Shown here: in pieces, positions 32,804 to 37,046 of the stretch | Layout: the number at the start of each line of letters is the position of its first letter | Numbering within the stretch: the stretch's first letter is position 1 | NCBI GenBank assembly: GCA_030824585.1 | Contig: JAVBXM010000230.1 | Span: 1-37,046 of the forward strand | Length of the DNA: 37,046 bases | Direction: 5' to 3' | From: Phaeospirillum sp. | GTDB lineage: Bacteria > Pseudomonadota > Alphaproteobacteria > Rhodospirillales > Magnetospirillaceae | Position numbers and translations under genes: made by a program | The notes under the pieces: generated by a model | Told to the model about the DNA's origin: nothing | Seen by the model: only the letters and a program-made list of their open reading frames with translations | Database searches by the model: none

Positions 32804-33983
32804 TTTCACCTGCCGCGATGAATTTGAGGGGATCCTTGGCCACGTCGGCGACGCGGACCTCGTAATGCAAATGGGGACCGGTGGAGCGTCCGGTATTGCC
32901 CAGAAGGCCGACCACCGTGGAGCGCGACACCTTCTGGCCTTCCTTGACCTTGATGCGCGACATGTGGGCGTAGCGGGTGGTCACGCCATTGCCGTGATTG
33001 ATGTCCACGGTCAGTCCATAGCGGTCCCAGGGGCCGGCGAACTCCACCACGCCGTCGCCGGTTGCATAGACCGGGGTGCCGAACGGCGCGCCCAGATCGA
33101 TGCCCTCGTGCACGCCGGTGCGGCGGTTCAGCGGGTCGTTGCGGGTGCCGAAGCTGGAATTGAGGTCGTAATCCTCGTGCAGGGGCTCGCCCAGCGGCAT
33201 CTTCTGCATCACCGCCTTGATGCCGCTCCAGCGGTCCAGGCGGTCCACCAGTCCCGACAGGCCGGTATCGCTCGCCACCGTGCTGAGCGGAATGAACGGG
33301 CCGCCGCGGCCGGCGTCGCGGTCGCGGCGCTCGAACAGGCGCGAGGCGTCCAGGCCCAGGCGGGCCAGCAGCCGCTCGGTGTCGGAGATGCGCGACTGGG
33401 CGGCGGCGTCGGTGTTCTGCACCGCCTGGGAATAGGCGACGCGCAGGCGCTCCAGCGAGCCTTCCAGGCGGCGGACCTGCTCGCGCACGGCGCGGGCCTC
33501 GTCCCCGGCGGGCTGGCCGTCCTCGTTCCAGGCCGGCTCGCCGCTCTTGCTGCGCTTGACCGGGGCGGCCACCTTCCTGGGCGGCTGGTCCTTGGCCAGG
33601 GCGGCGTTGGTTTCGGCCAGCACCACGATGTTGGAATGGACCATGTCCACTTCGCGGGCGATGTCGGCCACCATCTTCTGCGACGACGCCAGGCGGTACT
33701 GGGCGGCGCGGGTGGCGGCCATCATCTCGTCGAGCTGGCGTTCCTTGGCGGCGATCTCGTCGGGCTGGCGGGTCAGCAGGGCCGAGACGATGCCCGCCCA
33801 TACGGTGATTCCGGCCATGACGCCCAGCAGGACAAGCTGGCGCTTGCGGGTGAAGGTGAAATGCTCGGCGGTGCCGTTGGGGCGGCGGACAAAGACCTGC
33901 CACTCGGGAATCACCCAGGACGCGGCGCGACGCAACGCCTTGAGCCGCTTGCCGGCTGCCGGTATCAGTCGCTGCTCGGTCAC
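32784..33983 (-). CDS. M23 family peptidoglycan endopeptidase with N-terminal TM and coiled coil
   Basis: A 399-residue membrane-anchored LytM-domain peptidase. One TM (LVLLGVMAGITVWAGIVSALL) lies at about residues 50-70, followed by a coiled coil (about 75-205, KERQLDEMMAATRAAQYRLASSQ and later). The C-terminal LytM domain begins near 275 with the zinc ligands in GVHEGIDLGAPFG and GPHLHYEV, so the HxxxD and HxH motifs are intact and the enzyme should be active. It would cut peptide cross-links in the periplasm. GTG at 33983 (AGGA just upstream) is preferred; GTG at 34001 adds six residues. It heads the operon with bactofilin and a CorA-type transporter. Confidence 0.92.
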   Translation of the reverse strand: MTEQRLIPAAGKRLKALRRAASWVIPEWQVFVRRPNGTAEHFTFTRKRQLVLLGVMAGITVWAGIVSALLTRQPDEIAAKERQLDEMMAATRAAQYRLASSQKMVADIAREVDMVHSNIVVLAETNAALAKDQPPRKVAAPVKRSKSGEPAWNEDGQPAGDEARAVREQVRRLEGSLERLRVAYSQAVQNTDAAAQSRISDTERLLARLGLDASRLFERRDRDAGRGGPFIPLSTVASDTGLSGLVDRLDRWSGIKAVMQKMPLGEPLHEDYDLNSSFGTRNDPLNRRTGVHEGIDLGAPFGTPVYATGDGVVEFAGPWDRYGLTVDINHGNGVTTRYAHMSRIKVKEGQKVSRSTVVGLLGNTGRSTGPHLHYEVRVADVAKDPLKFIAAGENAPKAW

Positions 33984-34062
33984 TGTCCTGACGTCCCCCA
34001 CGTTTCGGATGGCCTGCCCCGGTCGCGAAGCGCGGCCAGTCTACCCAGCCCACCCCACATTA

Positions 34063-34072
34063 ACCTATAGGT
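34063..34072. promoter_or_regulatory. Palindrome upstream of the M23 operon
   Basis: ACCTATAGGT is a perfect 10-bp palindrome in an A/T-richer part of the 156-bp gap (33984-34139) between the M23 gene and the DUF4159-cluster gene. A GTAAG-AACTC-CTTAC hairpin (34071-34085) adjoins it. It may be a promoter element or operator for the minus-strand M23 operon; I could not define -35/-10 boxes convincingly. Confidence 0.35.
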
Positions 34073-34139
34073 AAGAACTCCTTACATCGGTCCGGCCGAT
34101 ATTCCAAATCGAATCTGCCGATGACCGGCAAAAAATGCG

Positions 34140-36194
34140 CTACCTCGTTTCATTTCGCCATGCCGCCAGCAGACCGCCCAGGCAGAGCAGGGCCAGGGCC
34201 AGGACCGGCATCAGGGTGATTTCGCGAATGCCTTCAACCACATAGTCTCCCTTCTCCTCGAAGCCCGCCCAGCCCTGTCCGGCGGCGGTGGAGCCGGGGG
34301 CCACCCGACGGGGCTCGGGCACCCCGCCCTCGGCCAGCCAGGCCAGCCCGCCGCCGGTCGCCTTGGCGACGGGGGCAAGGCGTTCGGGTGTGGCGGTCAG
34401 CTCGGCCAGTTCCACCGGCGCGGCGTTGCCGGCGGCGGCCAGGGCGACGCGGCCGTCGGGGGTGGCCACCCGCCACAGCCCGGTCTGGCCGGCTTCGACG
34501 GTGCCGTGGGCCACGCCGTCGGCATCGGGTTCCAAAGTGAGCGGCGCCTGGGTGCCGTCGGGGGCGGTGACGGCGGCCTCCAGCGGCCCGGTGGCGCCGC
34601 GCGCCGCCACGGACAGCCGCCCGCCCTCGATGGTGGCGGCAAGGGCGTCCTCTTCCAGATCAGGCTCCTTCATCAGCCAGTGGGCGAGGCGCCGCGCCAT
34701 CTCGGCATGGGGGCCGCCGCCCTCCCAGCCGCGCGCCCACAGCCACAGGGTGTCGGACAGCACCATGGCCACCCGGCCTTCATCCACCCGGTCCAGCACC
34801 ACCAGCGGCCGGTCGTCGATGCCGGTCAGCAAGGTGGTGCCCTTGGCGTTGCCCACCTCGATCTGGCGCATCCAACTGCCCCACGGCGCCTCGCCCGGCC
34901 TTGTGCCGGGCAGGCCGGCCATGACGGGATGGCGCCGCCCCGCCTCGGTCAGGCGGGGGCGGAACTCCTTGTCCAGGCGGCGCCCGGTGGGCAGGGCGGG
35001 CAGCACCTCGGCCAGGGCGGATTCGGCGATGCCGTCGGCCTCGGCGAATTCCGGCCCCACGGCGGCCAGCAAGGCGCCGCCGCCCTGCACATAGCGGGCG
35101 AGGTTGCGGTAATAGGCCGCCGCCAGCACGCCGCGCCGGCGGTAGCGGTCGAAGATGATCAGGTCGAACTCGAAAAGCTTCTCCTCGAACAGCTCGCGCA
35201 CCGGAAAGCTGATCAGGCTCATCTCGCGGATGGGGGTCTGGTCGTCCTTTTCCGGCGGCCGCAGGATGGTGAAGTGGACGAGATCCACCGCCGGATCGGA
35301 TTTCAGCAGGTTGCGCCAGGTGCGCTCGCCGGCATGGGGCTCGCCCGACACCAGCAGCACCTTGAGACGGTTGCGCACCCCCGAGATGGACAGCGCCGTG
35401 CGGTTGTTGACCAGGGACAGCTCGCCCGGCCCGGGCTCCACCTCCAGTTCCACCACGTTGGCCCCGGCGTGGTGGATCGGCACCTCCAGGGTGGCGTCGC
35501 GGTTGAGCGGCACGGTGATGGCGGCAAAGGGCTTGCCGTCGACGCGGACCGCCACCACCGCCTCGCCCCGGCCTCCCTGGTCCTCCACCTTGAAGGACAG
35601 GGTGGCGTTCTCCCCCACCAGGGCGAAGGCGGGCGAGGCGCCGGGAACCAGCCGCCGGTCACGCTCGCCCGGATGGCCGGTCAGCAGGGTGTGGACCGGG
35701 GCGCCCAGGCTTCGACCGAGATCGGCGGGCACGTCGTGGACGCGGCCGTCGGTGATCAGCGTCACCCCGGCCAGCCGGCGGCGCGGCACGTCGGCCAGGG
35801 CGCGCCCGGCCGCCTCGAACAGCCGCGTGCCGCGATCGCTGCCCGGCTCCGCGCCCACCCGCTCGACCCGGACCTCCAGCCCCGGCAGGCGGCCGAGGCG
35901 GCGGGTGAGATCGTCGAGGGCGGCCTGGGTCTGGGCGCGCCGTTCGCCCATGCCCTGGGACGGGGTTTCGTCCACCACCACCAGGGCCACGTCGGGCAGC
36001 CCCGTGCGGTTCTCGGCCAGCAGGCGGGGATTGGCCAGGGCGGCCAGCAGCACCGCCAGCACCAGGGCGCGCAGCCATGTGCCCGAGGCCCGCCGCCATA
36101 TTCCGACGCCGACCAGCAGCAGGGCGGCGGCGGCCAGCGCGGCGATCACCGGCCAGGGGAACAGGGGCGAGACGGCAAGGGTATGGAGGCTCAT
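34140..36194 (-). CDS. Large membrane protein with class I glutamine amidotransferase-like domain
   Basis: A 684-residue inner-membrane protein. Two N-terminal TMs (about 15-35 and 40-57) and a C-terminal TM (about 660-680) flank a large periplasmic/cytoplasmic region. It opens LPDVALVVVDETPSQGMGERRAQTQAALDDLTRRL, a von Willebrand-A-like strand, then VTLITDGRVHDVPADLG. A second half around 290-420 has NRLKVLLVSGEPHAGERTWRNLL, FDLIIFDRYRR and RYVQGGGALLAAVGPEFA, the glutamine amidotransferase-like fold without a visible catalytic Cys. This architecture is common next to DUF4159/BatA/MoxR genes in alphaproteobacteria. Its ATG overlaps the upstream DUF4159 gene stop by 4 nt. Role unknown; envelope maintenance is a guess. 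Confidence 0.8.
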   Translation of the reverse strand: MSLHTLAVSPLFPWPVIAALAAAALLLVGVGIWRRASGTWLRALVLAVLLAALANPRLLAENRTGLPDVALVVVDETPSQGMGERRAQTQAALDDLTRRLGRLPGLEVRVERVGAEPGSDRGTRLFEAAGRALADVPRRRLAGVTLITDGRVHDVPADLGRSLGAPVHTLLTGHPGERDRRLVPGASPAFALVGENATLSFKVEDQGGRGEAVVAVRVDGKPFAAITVPLNRDATLEVPIHHAGANVVELEVEPGPGELSLVNNRTALSISGVRNRLKVLLVSGEPHAGERTWRNLLKSDPAVDLVHFTILRPPEKDDQTPIREMSLISFPVRELFEEKLFEFDLIIFDRYRRRGVLAAAYYRNLARYVQGGGALLAAVGPEFAEADGIAESALAEVLPALPTGRRLDKEFRPRLTEAGRRHPVMAGLPGTRPGEAPWGSWMRQIEVGNAKGTTLLTGIDDRPLVVLDRVDEGRVAMVLSDTLWLWARGWEGGGPHAEMARRLAHWLMKEPDLEEDALAATIEGGRLSVAARGATGPLEAAVTAPDGTQAPLTLEPDADGVAHGTVEAGQTGLWRVATPDGRVALAAAGNAAPVELAELTATPERLAPVAKATGGGLAWLAEGGVPEPRRVAPGSTAAGQGWAGFEEKGDYVVEGIREITLMPVLALALLCLGGLLAAWRNETR

Positions 36195-37046
36195 CGCTTC
36201 AGCCTGTCCATGATGGCCGGCAGATGAACCTGATCGGCCTTGTAATTCCCCGTCAGCGCGTACATGACCAGATTGACGCCGAAGCGGTAGGCCATCTCGC
36301 GCTGGCGCTCGCCGCCGGGCACCACGGCGTGGATGGGCCGTCCGCGCTCGTCCACGGCCCAGGCGGCCATCCAGTCGTTGCCGCCCAGCACCACCGGCGA
36401 AACGCCGTCATTGCCCGCCTCGGCGCCCTGGCTGACCCACAGGGTGGCGCCGTCCCAGCGGCCCGGCACGCTTTTCAGCAGGTAGAACGAGCGGGTCAGC
36501 ACGTGGTCGGCGGCCATGGGGGCCAGGGGCGGCAGCGCCAGCCCGGCCACCAGCCGGCGCAGGCGCTCCAGCTCGGCGGTGTCGGGGCCGGCGCCGGCCT
36601 GTCCCTCGTCGCCGGTGTCGAACAGGATCAGCCCGCCCTTGGCCATGTAGGCGTTGAGCTTCTCCACCGCCTGCTCGGAGGGCTGCGGCTGGTTGGGCGT
36701 GATCCGCCAGTAGAGCAGGGGAAAGAACACCACCGGGTCGCGCTCGGGGTCCACCAGCATGGGCTCGGCCAGTTCGGCGGTGGAGCGCTCGGCCAGCCGC
36801 GCCGACAGCCCGCGCAGGCCGGCCAGGCACAGGCGGTCCATGGCGGCGTCCCGGGTGGTGACGCAGGCCAGACGGGTGCCGAGGCCGGCTTCCAGGGCGA
36901 AGGCGGCGGCGCGCGCCTCCGTTCCCGCGCCCAGCAGGGCGGCCAGGGCGGCGACCCGCCACAGCAGCCCGCGCAGCGCCAGGGTGGCGGTCATGTCGGC
37001 CAGGGCGAGGACCAGCGCCGCCAGCAGCAGGGGTGGTCGGAAATCC
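36191..37046 (-). CDS. DUF4159 domain protein, 3' part (partial, BatA-type cluster)
   Basis: Only the last 285 codons lie in the window; the reading frame is open to the edge (FRPPLLLAALVLALADMTATLALRGLL), so an apparent ATG at 36994 is internal to a longer gene, which in this family carries an N-terminal BatA-like region. The seen part has a TM segment, then the DUF4159 core: VFFPLLYWRITPNQPQPSEQAVEKLNAYMAKGGLILFDTGDEG, RSFYLLKSVPGRW, DGVSPVVLGGNDWMAAWAVDERGRPIHAVVPGGERQREMAYRFGVNLVMYALTGNYKADQVHLPAIM segments. The downstream gene overlaps its stop by 4 nt. MoxR and a DUF58 gene are expected further upstream. Confidence 0.88.
   Translation of the reverse strand, partial: DFRPPLLLAALVLALADMTATLALRGLLWRVAALAALLGAGTEARAAAFALEAGLGTRLACVTTRDAAMDRLCLAGLRGLSARLAERSTAELAEPMLVDPERDPVVFFPLLYWRITPNQPQPSEQAVEKLNAYMAKGGLILFDTGDEGQAGAGPDTAELERLRRLVAGLALPPLAPMAADHVLTRSFYLLKSVPGRWDGATLWVSQGAEAGNDGVSPVVLGGNDWMAAWAVDERGRPIHAVVPGGERQREMAYRFGVNLVMYALTGNYKADQVHLPAIMDRLKR

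Noticed and set aside
36191-36994. A complete 267-residue protein starting at ATG 36994
   Set aside because: The frame stays open to the window edge and the upstream residues are a continuing hydrophobic segment, so the gene is truncated by the window.

Overview
The window looks like the chromosome of a Magnetospirillum-type alphaproteobacterium (Rhodospirillales). This rests on very high GC with G/C-ending codons, two chemoreceptors within 6 kb (one with a C-terminal zinc-binding CZB domain), a diguanylate cyclase coupled to a DUF2336 protein, a bactofilin/M23 peptidase pair, and DUF4159-type cell-envelope genes. The genus is inferred from gene content and protein style. No rRNA, phage, transposase, CRISPR array or magnetosome gene was found. 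Almost all of the window is ordinary, densely packed chromosome with many 1-20 nt overlaps between consecutive genes.

Layout. 1-1126: the end of etfA and a 3-hydroxybutyryl-CoA dehydrogenase, closed by a strong intrinsic terminator. 1145-6500 (minus): secA, and upstream of it a CZB chemoreceptor whose own leader carries a long hairpin. 6528-7176: tRNA-Leu(UAA), with a convergent ParE-type toxin/antitoxin pair abutting its 3' end. 7400-9088: a second chemoreceptor. 9095-9787 (minus): a HAD pyrimidine 5'-nucleotidase. 9883-12890: a PAS-GAF-GGDEF diguanylate cyclase translationally coupled to a DUF2336 protein. 12995-16432 (minus): the operon DUF952-pyrD-HAD, then a ferredoxin-NADP reductase-like gene with its own promoter and a perfect dyad operator. 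16620-19932: a LuxR-type response regulator overlapping a P2A-type Ca2+/Mn2+-like ATPase; the start of the ATPase gene contains a perfect terminator-shaped inverted repeat. 19900-20322 (minus): a stand-alone receiver protein. 20533-24887: the quinolinate pathway to NAD (nadA-nadC-nadB), followed closely by a lone cyclic-nucleotide-binding domain and a small FliL-like secreted protein. 24888-26105: a structure-rich intergenic region, a two-TM protein and thiol peroxidase. 26238-28776 (minus): dapD-dapE plus an unknown membrane protein. 28942-30784 (minus): a TPR/glycosyltransferase-like protein and slyD. 30902-31336: a small protein of unknown family. 31338-33983 (minus): an M23 endopeptidase, a bactofilin and a CorA-type transporter in one overlapping operon. 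34140-37046 (minus): two large membrane-envelope genes of the MoxR/BatA/DUF4159 neighbourhood, the second cut by the window edge.

Most genes are housekeeping (fatty acid and pyrimidine metabolism, lysine and peptidoglycan precursors, NAD synthesis, secretion, cell-wall shaping) interleaved with signalling genes (two MCPs, one cyclase, two response regulators, one cNMP-binding protein). I did not find an obvious undescribed multi-gene system. The most interesting signals are regulatory: the terminator-shaped palindrome inside the ATPase gene, the promoter/operator in front of the FNR-like reductase, the chemoreceptor leader hairpin, the toxin-antitoxin pair fused against a tRNA gene, and a palindromic interspersed repeat present twice. 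All calls come from reading the sequence; no searches or folding calculations were run.
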